Positions 36,025 to 49,700 of a stretch of DNA of 64,000 nucleotides are shown piece by piece (the first letter of the stretch is position 1; each line of letters begins with the position of its first letter). Origin of the DNA: Cordia subcordata (taxonomy: Eukaryota; Streptophyta; Magnoliopsida; Boraginales; Cordiaceae); assembly GCA_028554755.1 (NCBI GenBank), contig JAPTOF010000010.1:1844001-1908000 (forward strand), in the 5' to 3' direction. The position numbers and the translations under genes were made by a program. The notes beneath the pieces are model-generated. The model worked only from the letters and a program-made list of their open reading frames with translations. It did no database searches and was not told the DNA's origin.

Positions 36025-37783
36025 GGATTTTTTAAAAAAATAATACAAATTATAGTATCATTTACAAAAATAGCCTTGTTTTGAAGAGCATTTCAAATCT
36101 AGTACTTTTGGCTATTCAAAAGCGGATTCGTCTTTTCAATCAACGAAATATCAAGCATCTATTACTGTATCGTTGCAAAGTAATTTTCGGTTGTTGAATA
36201 GCCAAAATTTACAAGCTAGATGTGGACCTGTCGACCATCTATTTTCGCCGTACACTTACTGCGTACATCTGTAGAGCCTATGTACATCCTTTTTGGTAGG
36301 AAAAACTGTGTCCACTGCAAGCTCCTTCTTATTAGGGTTCCAAACGGGCTTGGTTGCTAGTACATCCATACTATCCATATAGTATTCTTATGTAGCTGTT
36401 TGTAACTCTGCATGATTAAACTCCTTGACCATAGGTACTCCATTGTTAGTTGGACCACCTCTATGTTAGAGTTTGCATATTTGAAATTCTTGTCAAATTG
36501 TTCTTCATCATATTCATCATCATCGTATCATGTATTTTGTTAGTTCAATTTGACATCCTCATCCTCTTATTCCTGCTCCGATTGAAATGTGTCCATATTC
36601 AAATCGAACGCTACATGCAGGCCTTTGGCATGTGATGTCCCTACAACATTAAACGTGTCATGAAGAGACAATCAAATTGAAAGATTCTGTTATCGTCATC
36701 GTTATGCCAATTCTTTCATTTTGGCAACTACTAAAATTTGCATTCAAATCGGGGATAGCGCCTCATTTTGGCAACTACTAAAATTTGCATTCAAATCGGG
36801 GATAGCGCCATGAGAAGGAGCACTACTCACTGTCTGGGGAATGTACGCATTATTCGTATCTACGTCAACATAAACATTAGTCGTACGCATGTAATTGGGA
36901 TGGCAAGTGATCTTATACATGTCCTGCAACTCTCCATCCGAAGTGGTTGCACTAATGCTGAAGTATGGATATTGGGAGTTGATGAGTGCCGATTAGAAAC
37001 GGTGATGTAATTGAACTCTGTCCACACCATAACACAAATTTAGTTTCTCATAAACATTGTAAATGAACTCATTGCATGACGTTTCTTCTGTTATTTTGAC
37101 TTTGTGTCTTGGCTTTATAGTCTCGTACTGTACACTGAAAGGACCATTGACTTTTTGGATGCCAAAATGTAAAATAACAGTTATTGTGTTTTGATTCATA
37201 TTATTTTTTGAGGATTGGTATGAAATTTTGAATGGTTTACAAGCACATTTTAGAAGTTTGAAATAATTTGGGTGGGTTGAAAGAAGATTAAAGTAACAGA
37301 TGAAAGTAGATTTTACAAGCAAGCTTTAGAAGCAAATTGTTTGCATGAACGAAGGAAGCAACGGAATGGAGGTTTATATAGAGACTTGTGGGGCTGAATT
37401 CGTTAGTAGAATAGCCAAAATTTTGGGATTTCGTCTATTCATAAACGAATTTGGCTACCACCTAGTCAGGAATATATTCGCTGACAAGATGGATGGATGA
37501 TGTCACAAATTTGGCTATGGAAAAGCCGAAATCTACCACATTGACAAAGAATATATTCCCCACCAATTTTCAGCTATTGAATAGCCAAAATCTTTCTTTT
37601 CCGTCATTGAAAAGCCAAAAGTGGCTTATCTGCCTGCCACTCTGTCAGCCAAGGAAATTTCGTTTTTTCCATTGCCTATTTCGGCTTTTGAAATAGCCAA
37701 AAGTGCTGGATTTGAAATGCATTTCAAAACAAAGCTATTTTCGTAAATGATATTACAATTTGTGTTATTTTTAAAAAAAATCC
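36025..37783 (-). mobile_element. Mutator-like element with 9-bp target duplication and decayed transposase fragment
   Basis: Terminal inverted repeats of over 100 bp begin GGATTTTTTAAAAAAATAAT on the left and end with the near-complement AATAACAC-type sequence on the right; both arms contain AAAATAGC and ATTTCAAATC(T/C)AG. The flanks carry AGATCTATT (36016-36024) and AAATCTATT (37784-37792), an 8/9 match. On the minus strand, from about 37210 down to 36740, frames run MNQNTITVILHFGIQKV... and, after a stop, DMYKITCHPNYMRTTNVYV, with the general look of the N-terminal region of MuDR-type transposases. It is interrupted and lacks the catalytic domain, so the element is dead or non-autonomous. 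Confidence 0.68.
36716..36809. repeat. Perfect 47-bp tandem duplication inside the Mutator-like element
   Basis: The unit starting TCATTTTGGCAACTAC and ending GGGGATAGCGCC occurs twice with no mismatch (36716-36762 and 36763-36809). Perfect identity inside an otherwise decayed element indicates a recent local duplication, or an assembly artefact. Confidence 0.9.
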
Positions 37784-37792
37784 AAATCTATT

Positions 37793-39024
37793 CCTATTTT
37801 CAGGTTTGTCAAAAGAGTGTGTGTGTGTTTATTTTCCCTTAAGGCCCAAACATGGATCTGGTTATGTTATTTTTGTAATATTGGTTAAGTGGGTACTCTA
37901 GGTTGAGATTAAAGAATAAGTTTATAGAAGTTGATCTAAAGATATGACAAGGTGATTCAACGTCGAATTGAAAATAAATCTTTTTCAAAAACTTTTTAAC
38001 GGATCAAGCTATTAAAAAACAAGAAGAACAACAGGAGAAGAAATTGAGGATGGAGATACGGGGCCTTCCCCTTTTCTACTACCTATCTTGTCACTGATTC
38101 TACCAAATTTTAGTGTTACAACTTTGAATGTCGCACTCAATAAGCATTTTCTTCACAGTGATGATGATTCATCAGCCAAGGAAATGGCCCTTCACCTAAT
38201 ATTTTAGAGATATATAAACAACCTTTTACAAATTTTTTTTATTTCGTCAAACAACTTTCTTTGATAAATTGCCCAAATACACTAGACTCTTCTCTGGTTT
38301 ACATAAAGTACGTTTCACTTCCTGTGCTTCAAAACTCGCTTATAATCCTTCTCATCTATTTGAAATAAAGCACTACGAGCCTATGTGCTTTGCTTATTTT
38401 TAAGTGCTTAGAAGTAGTTAGTGCTCCGAAGCTGCTTGTAAGCTTATGATAAATAAGTAAAGATATAAGTTGACGACATGATTGATAAATAAATATTTAT
38501 GAATAGTAATATTAGTTAAAATGACTAAAAAGAATATATTACTAACTAATGCAGGCAAGAATGGTTATATTTTATTTTTGTTCAATTTTTGAATGGCAAG
38601 ATCTCATTATAAATGGTCAGATTTTAATGCTCATAATCTGCTAAAAAAATTTGAGGAACTTATTTTCTAACTGCTTATAACCTCCCAAAAGTGGCTCATG
38701 TTTCCAAACATGTCAATTGTTTTTTTTGGCTCATAAATTTAACCAAACAACTTTATATCTCTCACGAATAAAAGACGTATTTACAAAATAAAAAAATTAT
38801 AAATTTTTTAATAAAATAAAAAAATTTGACGCATTTTAAACAAATTAATAAAAATTTAATTGGTGTCTCTGAGTCAATTTCCAGGCTTTTAACGTAGTGA
38901 CCACACAGTTCATTAGCAGCCAAGGTAGACCAGCATGACAAAAAAAAGTGTAGACGTTGCAACTTGCCAACGCTAGAAATCTCATTGGTCACAAATTTGT
39001 CTCCAAATTCTTCTCCTTTTTATT

Positions 39025-39068
<44 letters not shown>

Positions 39069-39393
39069 ATATATATTGTCAAAATCTGTAAATTCTTCTA
39101 CTGCTGCTAAGTGCTATCCCAATCCAACCCAACCCAAACCCCCAAACCTCACCAACCCCCTCACCGGTTACCATCCTCACCAGCCAACCTATTCTGCATT
39201 CCTCACCACACTCTCTTCACCTATATATATATATATATATATACACACACGCATATAAATTACGTGCACCTTTTGTATCAGACAAGCCTCTGAAAATTCT
39301 AGCTGGCACACTAGTAAATAAATACCTACCGAAGAAAAAAAAAGAAAAGAAAAAAAGAAAACAAGTGTTGAGCATTACACGCATTTCACAAAA
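37793..39393. other. Intergenic region upstream of the DHQ-SDH gene
   Basis: No gene is supported. The block at about 38330-38760 is rich in aagcacttagaag/agcttataagc phrases of the kind found in old MITEs, but I could not close it with matching ends. Two (TA)n microsatellites lie at about 39032-39078 and 39222-39242, the second about 150 bp before the start codon in the likely leader/promoter. Confidence 0.4.
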
Positions 39394-42300
39394 ATGGAGT
39401 TGGTAAGCTTCACTAGTCACTTATTTCACCAAACCTGTTTCGTTTTCTTTTTCTTTTTTGTTTTATAATGTCATAATTGTAATCAAGATTACATTTTTTT
39501 AATTCTTTAATATATTTCAGCCATTATTTTATTGCCTGCTACCTGCTCTGTATATATTTTGGTTATTTTATTCATATCTGCCTGCTAAGAAAAGACCAAA
39601 AAAGAAGAAAAAAAAGGAATCATCACGTCAGAAAAAGCTTAATTCATTGTTTATGGATTTTTAAGTCAGACTTTTACGTGTAACCGATAATTTTTTTTTT
39701 GGAGCCTAACACGCGAAATTATGTGCATTTAAATTTGTTTATTGCGTCTTGCACGTAAAGAACACTCAAATCCAGAAACTTTTGATAAACCAGCTTTGTT
39801 TCCATCTAAATATAATATGTCTACCAGAAACTGGTAAACAAAGTTTATTTTATTGTTTATTGACCCAAAGGAACAGAATTTGACATTTTCCAAGCTCAAC
39901 TCAAGCAGGCCTGACTAGTAACTTGGAGCTTTCTCTACACCTTCTCACCTACCAAAGACACTATTTATTTTCATTTTTTTTCTTTCTTTTATTGGATTTT
40001 TTATCACTTGGGTTTGTGTTAGAATTGTATTTTCTGAATTGGGTTGTGCTGAATTTGTGATTTGCATTAAAAAGTTGAAAGCTTTATTGGAAAGCTGAAG
40101 TTCAGAGAATAACTGCTCACGGAAAAAAAGTATTTGTAAGATAAAGACGTTGAGAAGGGTAATTTGGTAATTGTAGATTCAAGGTACTTGGCATTGGTTT
40201 TGGGGTTAAAGGTTTGATCTTGAGGCTGTTTTTGATAAATTTTTGATATTTTCGAATTTTTGGAAAATTTTCTTTTATTGTTCAGGTTGCACCCATGGTT
40301 GATTTTGGGGTGAAGAGAATAGGGAGCAGTGAGGGGTTAAGGAGGAACCAGACCTTGATCTGCGTGCCGATCATGGCAGACACGGTGGATCAAATGGTAA
40401 ACCTGATGCATAAGGCCAAGTTGAGTGGTGGTGATCTTGTGGAGGTTCGATTGGATCACTTAAAGAGCTTCAACCCAAGTGTTGATATTGAGATATTGAT
40501 CAAACAGTGCCCATTGCCCACTCTCTTCACATACAGGTTATAATCTAACAAGCAAAATTTATGTTTTATATTTGCATAGCAATTGTGGTTATCAGTTAAG
40601 TATTTGCTTCCGCGAGGCATGATCTGAGAAAGAAAGAAGTGTTCCATGGCTTAAAATAACTTCAAATGGAGGTTTTCTTCTTCTTTTCTTTCTAGAAAGC
40701 TCAAATTGCAAAAACTTTGACAGGAAACAGTATGACTGTGATTTTTATCGTAAGGTAATGTCCGTAAAGTGCTTGAAAGGAAATAACAATAAAAAATTTG
40801 GCTATAGGCAATAAGGATAACATTTGTTAGAGGCATAACATTGCAGAATACTGGAAGAAGTATACATATACACGATGATGAGCATAAACCTGAATCAGCA
40901 GTGTTTTTCTGTTAACTAGTATAAGGCTTCTGGTCTGGATATGCTGCAAGACCTGATCATGCAAATCAATTGAAAGTTGAATTTCATGGATGTCAACTAG
41001 GACAGGCCGCATAGTAGAATAAAGCATTCTGCCGGACCAAAGCTTGTGATTATTGAAGAATTGATTCTTTTTTGGGTCGTGTGAAGAATTGATTTTCAAT
41101 CCTTCCATCTATTGCTAGCAGTCTGCGAACTCTTTGGATTGCATTTATGGAAAATGGTGATGGATAAGTGTTCTGAATGGTCATTGAGGATGATCTATAG
41201 GAGGACAGAGGTCCCAGCACAAGTGTAGGCTCCTTTGGTTTTATTTCTTGAAATAGTAGCCAAAATTTGGAAAGATGCGTTTCTGGAAAGTCATCCCAAA
41301 ATGTTTGGTTCTTTCCAGACATGTAAGTTCATATGTTGAAATATGAAATTCTTACCGACTAAGTCATCCAAGCATTGCCTTCATATTTTTATCATCTTTT
41401 CCCTGAAACAACTCCCACCACCTGATGTTTTTCTCACTGCTCGCTCAATTTTCTCTGCTGAAGTAAATAATAATGACACAAACAGGTAAAGAAAAACATT
41501 TCCTCTTTCTTTGTATTTAAGGCTATGTATAGAAAGATGTGATGTAAAGAAGAATACACGTGTTTCCAGAAATATTTTAGAATGGCCTCTTGCAAAGGTG
41601 CATAGGAAGTCTATGTAGAATGCACTCCAAGTGGGCCAGACCATTTCCTGGACTGTGCATAGCCAGAGCTTTGTGCACTAGGCTATGCTTATTTAATTCA
41701 AAGAAACATGGGAGTTGTAGAAATATTTCAGAACTACAAGGTCACTAATATGGAATCTCCTTTCTATCTTGCTTAACTCCAGATTTAGCTAGCTTAACCA
41801 ATATAGATGCTATGTTTTAGTCACCCGCATCTAGTTGACCAAGTAGTGATCCATCTAGAACAACATGATAGGTGAACCTTGCAGCTTTTAGTTATATTAT
41901 AGTTTTGATTTGTCCCAATAGAACTCTGTACATGTAATAGGTGTGAGGGACAGAGAGGAACTTTAATGCACATGCAGAAAAAAGAAGTCTAGTGGTATCA
42001 TCTTTGTATGGCCTCAAAGATGAGAAATGATTCTCATTGAACAGGGGGACTGAAACATGATGTTGTAAACTTAAAAATCTCAAACACAACATGTTGGATT
42101 ATTTGGCCCACTTACTACTATTTGTTGTGATGTATAAGATGGTTAATAACCTAAGCTTCAACACACTGTGCAGGCTAGGATAATCATTGACTTAGGTTCC
42201 TTGAAAGATATTGACAACTGCAAGCTGAAGTTTGACCGGATTTCATATCGTACCATCACTAGAAAATGCTCTTGTATTTTGAATGCTTATATATGTGAGA

Positions 42301-45300
42301 TTTATTCTTAGCATAACATACCATTCCGTACTTTACGATGAACACTCTTATTGATGTCTGAAAACATAAGGTGGTCAAATTTTCTGACCTTGTGACTTTT
42401 ACTTCTAATTTGTAGACCAACGTGGGAAGGAGGTCAATATGCAGGTGATGAAAAGAGCCGACAGCATGCACTCCGACTAGCCATGGAGTTGGGAGCTGAC
42501 TATATTGATGTTGAGCTTCTGGTAAAGTTTTGAAGATTTTATTTATGTTATATTGTAATGGATTTGCAGCATTAAGAGGAAGGAAAATTGTTCTGGAGTA
42601 TACTACTGGACAAACAATTAATACATTGAATTGCTTGCACTAAGTGGTAGGAGACTTGCAAACTTGATTGAATGGGTTGTTAAATGTTGTTTGCTTTAAC
42701 TCCAAATTGGATTTTGAGAAGCACTTCTTGCATGAAACAACTTAAATAGAACCAATTCCTTGTTGCAAACCGAAGACAGTGGATTAAACTTTTGATTGTA
42801 GAGTGAGTCAAATTTATATGTGGTTATTTACCCAAGCAGCTGAATAAATTCTTATAAAATGTCAGAACTCATTGTTCTTCCCTAATTATCGTGTACTTCT
42901 CTAAGCTCAGATAATGTGTTTCATATATTGCTAACTCTGTTGAAGGTTGCCCACGAGTTCTACAATTCTTTACAAGGAAATAAGCCAGCAGAGTGCAAAG
43001 TAATTGTTTCTTCTCACAACTATCAGAGCACTCCATCAACTGATGACCTCGGTGACCTTGTGGCTAGGATACAAGCAACTGGGGCTGACATAGTGAAGAT
43101 TGCTACAACTGCAGTAGATGTCAGTGATGTAGCACGTGTTTTTCAAATAACTGTCCATTCACAAGTAAGAGGCGTAAGTTTGATAATGTCTGATACTGCC
43201 TTTAACTTGGGCACATGTATTTCTTGGAGCCAGTCCTTTCTTAATGTGTTAATAATGTGAGCTATTCTGATTGGTGTTATGAAAAGTGATCTTGACACAA
43301 TAAATTATATGTCAGATCTGTTAGGAGTGTGCTAAAATAAAGGATTTCTGTCTTACATGAGCAGATGATGGGTGAAAGAACTTTTACTAATTATGCTTTA
43401 TATCTATAGTGTACAAGATACTTCAGAATGAAAATTCGCTTCTATTGAAGCATGTTATGTATGGATACGTGGGGGCTTAAAAGTGGGGATCATTGTGGAG
43501 AAACCAGAAGGCTAGAAGGAAAACAGATACACTTGCATCTGTTCTTTATTTTGATTGGTTGGAGAGGATCAGTCAAAATTGATTAGCTCAATAAAAACCA
43601 GTAATTAAGACTATTTAATTGAAATGGAGAAAATTGTTGCTTTTCTCTATCTCTTTCCACCACTGAGGAAAAGAACTGAAGATGAAAAGTGTAAATGATA
43701 AGGTGGCAACTAGATCGTTGTTTAGGTTCTCTAACCAATGTCTAACGAGGAATTCATGAAACCTTTCTTTCTGAGTGGTAGGGGAAGAAAAATCAAGGAG
43801 CTCGAAATGTTTTGTACTTAAGGAATTATATGTATATTATTCTTGATGTTGCTTTTCATCAAGCCACATCTGGAAAAGATGAGTTTGAATATCTTTTTAA
43901 CTGACAAAATCATCCTACATTATTTAAGTTATACAGAGTGTCCTTTGAGATGAGATGAGGATCAAATTTGGTTGGTCAAGTCAATCTCTTTCTCTCTTAT
44001 GGTTCTTCTGTATTTCTATTGTGTTGTCCAAGAGTTTCCTGAAGTTCAAAAGCATGATATTCTTTCTGCTGTTCATGTTTTGGTATGATTTGTATTAAAA
44101 TGATTAGATCTAATGATCTAATTTATCATTTGTTGACATGTTTGTTATATCAACTGAATTCAGGTGCCTATCATAGCTCTTGTTATGGGGGAAAGAGGAT
44201 TGATGTCACGAATACTTTGCTCAAAGTTTGGTGGATATCTCACTTTTGGTACTCTTGAATCAGGGAAAGTGTCAGCCCCTGGGCAACCAACAATTGATGA
44301 TTTATTGAATTTATACAATTTCCGACTCTTGGGGCCTGACACAAAGATATATGGAATTATTGGCAAACCTGTTGGCCACAGCAAGTCACCTCTATTGTAC
44401 AACGAATCTTTCAAATCTATTGGCTTTAATGGAGTCTACCTACCTTTGTTGGTGGATGACGTTGCAAGCTTTTTACGGACTTATTCATCTCTAGATTTTG
44501 CTGGATTCAGGTTCAGTCTTCATGTACAAATATGATTATTGTTTTGGATGTTTAAATTCATAATTGTGCTCCAAATTTGTTAAATTTTCTCTTCAACTCT
44601 TCCTCTCCCTCTGCTTTTCCCTCCCTTTCGCCTCTGTTGTTCTTCCTGTTGCATATTTATGCTGTCTGTTTTACATGCTTGCTTAGCTTTTTTCTCTTCG
44701 ATGTTCTACTAATGCCTTGCAATTCTGCTTGGAATTAGTCATTTTTCTGTTTTCCTGACTTGTTAATGTATAAGATGTGCTATATAAATGTATTTCATTT
44801 ATTTGAAAGATGAACTAATGCACCTTAGTTTTATGCAGCTGCACTATTCCTCATAAGGAGGCTGCACTGGAGTGTTGTGATGAAGTAGATCCCATAGCCA
44901 AGGTAATTCATATCATCATCTAATTATGGGTTTTCTTCAGAAAATTTTATTACCAGAAACATTAATATTGAGGTATTTTCACTTCTTTTGTTTCATTGAA
45001 CATCAGTCAATTGGAGCAGTTAATTGTCTCATCAGGAGGCCAACTGATGGGAAATTATTTGGTTGCAATACCGATTATGTTGGTGCAATTTCTGCTATTG
45101 AGGAAGGCTTACGAGGTATCTCCTATAACACTAGCTTAGAAGGTTCATATAAATTTAAAGCTGAGTGTCTGTAACCCAGTATATTCTTTTACAGGTGCAC
45201 ATAATGGTAATGGTGCAGCTGCATCACCTTTAGCAGGTAAACTCTTTGTAGTAATTGGTGCTGGCGGTGCTGGCAAGGCTCTCGCATATGGTGCAAAAGA

Positions 45301-46930
45301 AAAGGGAGCAAGGGTTGTGATTGCTAATCGTACCTATGGTTAGATCTCCATTTTGTAATCTTTCTGTAGACTATTTGATTACCTTCAAAAGTTTTCTTGT
45401 CAACTGAAGAAATAACTTCCTAAAGCTAATACATTATCAAGTTGGCTGCGTGCTTATTATTTCTTTAACATCTGTTACTTGTTTCTACAAGAACGAGCAA
45501 GAGAACTTGCTGATGCAATTGGAGGGCAGGCTGTGTCTCTTGCTGAATTAAATAGCTTCCATCCAGACAGTGGTATGATTCTTGCAAACACCACCTCTAT
45601 AGGGATGCAACCAAAGGTTGATGAGACACCTGTTGCTAAGGTTTGCTTATGTACCTGCTCTTTTATTGTATGAAATTTAGGAAAAAAAAGTCACTTCTAT
45701 TTTTCTGCCCAGTTGTCAACTTAGCTTTTAAGCTTTAGAAATCAGCATGTGGTGATATGGATGTTTTATAGTTTAACGATAATAATCTATTTTCACTTAT
45801 GAAAAATACTAACTGTAGCAATAACTACAAGGTAAACTTTGACTTTTGGTAGAACTTTTGCCCACCCAGGTCTTGAATAGTAGCAATGAAAGTGATCTCG
45901 CCATATAGAATCCTTCTTATGTGCCCAGTCACTGTAATTCTTAATTAATCTGTGTCATATGATGCATGCTGTCTCAACGAACTTACATGTGACATGGATA
46001 CACTTACACATCAAATGTGAGTGTCAGAAGGGCTGTCCTGGCCACTGTATTAGGTACTGTGAGTACTCAACTTCCTCTAAAAAGAGTGTCCTGCAACACA
46101 TTGTTGTCACTTGTCATAAGCTATATTGCTTAGATATCAAGTTCTTGTCCTGCTAATTCGATGGTAGTTTGATCTTACTCTACTTTTTACAGTGAAGAAC
46201 CTTTTTTTAGCATGTCCGGAAAAGGCTTTCTGGGTACTCAAGCAAGACATGCGCAATTTGAGCAAAAGCCATCCATATCTAATCATTTCAAACACTGATA
46301 CCTGACGACACGTAATTGGTCTTTGTTTTTAGCTTAAAAAAGCCTTCTTATATCTTCACCGGGTTCACACTGCAACTTGTATTTCATTTATCTGTTTATG
46401 TATCCTTCCATTTGTAGAATATTTTTATCATATTCATGGCTAGCCTCAACCCAATCATGTCAAATTGTCAATATTTTTCCACAAAGCAGCCTTTTGAGAC
46501 AAATCAAATGATGCTTATGCTTTATCCTGAAAACATTGTGCTGAAAAATAATATATAATTAAGCCTATATATGCCCTGCTTTTGATGATTAAAAAATTTG
46601 CTTACTGGATTACTGTATTTTTCAGGAAGCTCTGAGATACTATTCGCTGGTCTTTGATGCTGTGTACACTCCAAAAATTACCAGACTACTACGTGAAGCA
46701 GAAGAATCTGGAGCCAAAATTGTTACAGGAGTTGAGATGTTCATTGGGCAGGCATATGAACAATATGAAAGATTTACTGGTTTGCCAGGTGTTTTTTTAT
46801 TAATCACGTGGCTATCTATCCTTTCCTGGATCTTTTTCCAAACTGTCTCTCATGATCCTTCTTTGGTTTTGTGGTTTATCCTGTTGCAGCCCCAAAGGAA
46901 CTCTTTAAGAAAATCATGGCGAGTCATTGA
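39394..46930 (+). CDS. DHQ-SDH: Bifunctional 3-dehydroquinate dehydratase/shikimate dehydrogenase
   Basis: This fused enzyme does steps three and four of the shikimate pathway: dehydroquinate to dehydroshikimate, then NADPH reduction to shikimate. Eleven exons (39394-39402, 40286-40536, 42416-42521, 42946-43164, 44164-44510, 44839-44902, 45007-45115, 45195-45338, 45492-45640, 46626-46788, 46890-46930) total 1602 nt, 533 aa. The type I dehydratase part fills about residues 20-245, with VEVRLD, catalytic His146 in SSHN and Schiff-base Lys173 in VKIATTA. The dehydrogenase part (about 255-530) has GHSKSP (Ser268, Ser270), CTIPHK (Lys317), CNTDYVG (Asp355), the nucleotide fold GAGGAGKA and NRT for NADP. 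Ser270 and Thr313 suggest shikimate rather than quinate as substrate. The first coding exon is only three codons, and I see no clear plastid transit peptide, unusual for a plastid pathway; a cytosolic isoform or a missed upstream start is possible. Confidence 0.95.
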
Positions 46931-49119
46931 ATACAGAGGCTATTCCAGCTCATCTGTCAGGTGCTGATTACTGGTTTTCCATCTTCATCGATTACATGTT
47001 ACTTGTTTTTCTTATTCTTACTTATCCTATGACAACATGATCCAACATTTCTTCCTCCCTGCCTCTTCCTTGTAAAATCATGTTACCGTTATCGATGTTG
47101 TGGAAGTGTTCTGCTTAGTTCTCTGTCTACTACTATGAATAGCATCAGCATTCATTTGGCAAAATGTTTGTTCAGCTTAAAATCAAAAGCTCCATAAGGT
47201 TTATGGTTTTACAGCTGAAGTTATAGGCTCTCATAAAAGTTGATGCTTTGAGCATCCAAAGGATTAGCATAGGAAACATTTTTCCTTTTATTTTCTTCTT
47301 TGCTTACTCCTGCCAAGGGAGATTGTACCGTTAGCATTCATCATTGTAGCAAAGCAATTTGTTCTATTCAGTGTTGTTGAAGACAATTTATTTAAATTTT
47401 GTCAACATTCTACTTCTTTTCTCTTTTCTTGTTTTAGTCCCTAAAAATTTGGCGAAAGGATTTAATTTATATATCTCTGTGTTTACAATGGAATTATGTG
47501 GATTATTTATACGAGAAAATTTAAAATTTTTTTGAATCGATCTAATAATATTATAATATTATGAAGGGATTTAAATCTCCGGACCCTCAAGTATCAAGTT
47601 AGTGATGGCTTCAACAGCAATAGGTAGTGAGCAAACTTGTTTTGAGCAAAAGATTATTTAAGATAATTATTGACCAAAAAAAAGAAAAAGAAAAAGATTA
47701 GCTATAATGAGGTGTGATCCTTGTCCTTTAAGGTAAAAGTCTTCAAATATTTTGTCGCATTTTCTTCTTTGTATCTTTCATTTCTTTTTCTTTTTTTTTC
47801 TTTTTATACATAAGAGTATGATTTTAAATACATATGGTAACATGCCCCAGCTGATGGCATTACTTATATAATACAATTTCTATTATGTTCGAGAAGAAAT
47901 TGTTTTTCTATTATTTTTTTTATACATGTTTGGGACTTTGGTGGGCATTTTAGGGGGGGGGGGAGGGGGGGGGGGAAGGGAGTACAATAAAAAATTACTT
48001 TTCCGAAAAGATACCATTGTTGAGTTTATAAACCTCAAAAAATACATTTTTTCCTTAAAATTATCCAGTACACGGGCTCGTATAAGCTTGTATATTATTT
48101 ATTTGTTTATTTTTTTGTCGGGAATATACATACTTATATTGATAGAATAAAAGTTTACATCAGCCTATTCCAGATGCTTCAAATTAGTCCATACAAGTAA
48201 AGTAAATTCTAAAGGAAGATTACATAACTATTGTGTGAGAAGAGTTCTTATTCGAATTGCTGAAGCAATCCAATTTGTCACGTGATTGACTTGTTGAACA
48301 ACATGCCTAAAGATGTGGCCTAGATTGGATAACAAGCGTGAACGGGCATAAGCTTGTACTTGATTATTCGTAATGTTACAACTCTTAATTTTGAATCCGA
48401 ATTCAAATCTCAATTTCATTCAAGTTTATATATAAGTAGTCCTTTGAAAATACAGTGGGCTCAAATTCAATTTTGGCCAATACTATATGAAGTTGTGTTT
48501 GACAATCAAATGTGAATGCAATTTTGAAATTCAATAATACAAAGAAGGTGAGATGTTGTAAAGTTGTTCATGTTAAAAAAAAATCATGTAAAACTAGCAT
48601 TTTTAAATCTCATGCCTTGTATGGAATATTTATTTTAATAAATAGTAGAAGATGAACTAATCAAATTCAATTGCTTTTAATGACAGATGACGAACTTAGT
48701 CGAGTTTATTTGTTTTTAGTAATAAACAACAAATTTAGTCATAAATTTTTTAAAATTTCACAAATAAATCTCACTAATGTTAATGTTTGAAAGAGAAAAC
48801 TTTCAAAGTCCCTAAATATTTAAGCCAAACAAAGTTTCAATCCAACAAGGTCACAACTCGACATTAGTGTTTGGGCCTTCAAAAATATTCTGACACAATT
48901 ACTAATTCTGTACCCTCTCAAATTTTACCCCAGTATTAACCTTTACCATTAGGGGCAACTTTGTAACCATACTTCCAAAACACCCTTGAACTTGGCCATA
49001 ATTGCAAGCAACACAAGGTCATTTGTCTTCCAATGAGGGGCAGAACTGGAAAAGATCTTGGTCTTTCACACAATCTCAAAAAAACTTCATGCATTTACTC
49101 CCCTTTGGGACTCTTCGTT
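46931..49119. other. Intergenic region between DHQ-SDH and DnaJ genes
   Basis: The first few hundred bases would be the DHQ-SDH 3' UTR. The 47140-48700 stretch has no open frame of interest. A G-run (G11, A, G11, AA, GGG) sits at 47953-47980. Nothing else is recognisable. Confidence 0.4.
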
Positions 49120-49339
49120 TAAGGCTTGTTTGGATTAATTTTTTTTAATAAAAAATACTTTTTTTAAATATATATATATATATATATATAATTTTTTTGT
49201 AATCAGAATTTAAATTGTGTTTTTAAAAAAACTTAATTTTAATTTTTTCCAAAAATCATAAATTTTAACTTTAAAAAAAATATTTCTTTTAAAAATTAAA
49301 AAAACACTTAAAAAAAAAAACAAATCCAAACAACCCTTA
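49120..49339. mobile_element. MITE upstream of the DnaJ gene
   Basis: The left end TAAGGCTTGTTTGGATTAAT and the right end ACAAATCCAAACAACCCTTA are inverted copies. The interior is A/T-rich with internal complementarity and a (TA)n tract at about 49169-49190. It resembles the elements at 31990 and 32669. It lies about 50 bp before the probable leader of the next gene. Confidence 0.6.
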
Positions 49340-49700
49340 TTCCCTCCCTGTACATTCATATAATATTATTATAATACACACGCAAATGACAAAACTGACA
49401 ATTTTTTGCTGCATTTTTGCTCACACATTCCTTGCTCCATCTTCTGCGCACTCTGTTCCCGTACCAAAAAGAAACACTCTTTTGGCTCAATGCAACTGTA
49501 AATTTTTTCTTCCATTTCTTATCATTTTCGTTTATCTTATCATGCAAGTATTTTTTTTTTTCCTTAATGTTTTCTTGATATTTTTGGGTTTGAAAACTTT
49601 TGAAGGCATTTGTTTGATCACCCAAAAAAGTCGTGAACCTAAAGACTTTCATTAACTTTTGAATCGCTTGAAGCATACCATTCACCATTTTTTTTTCCAG

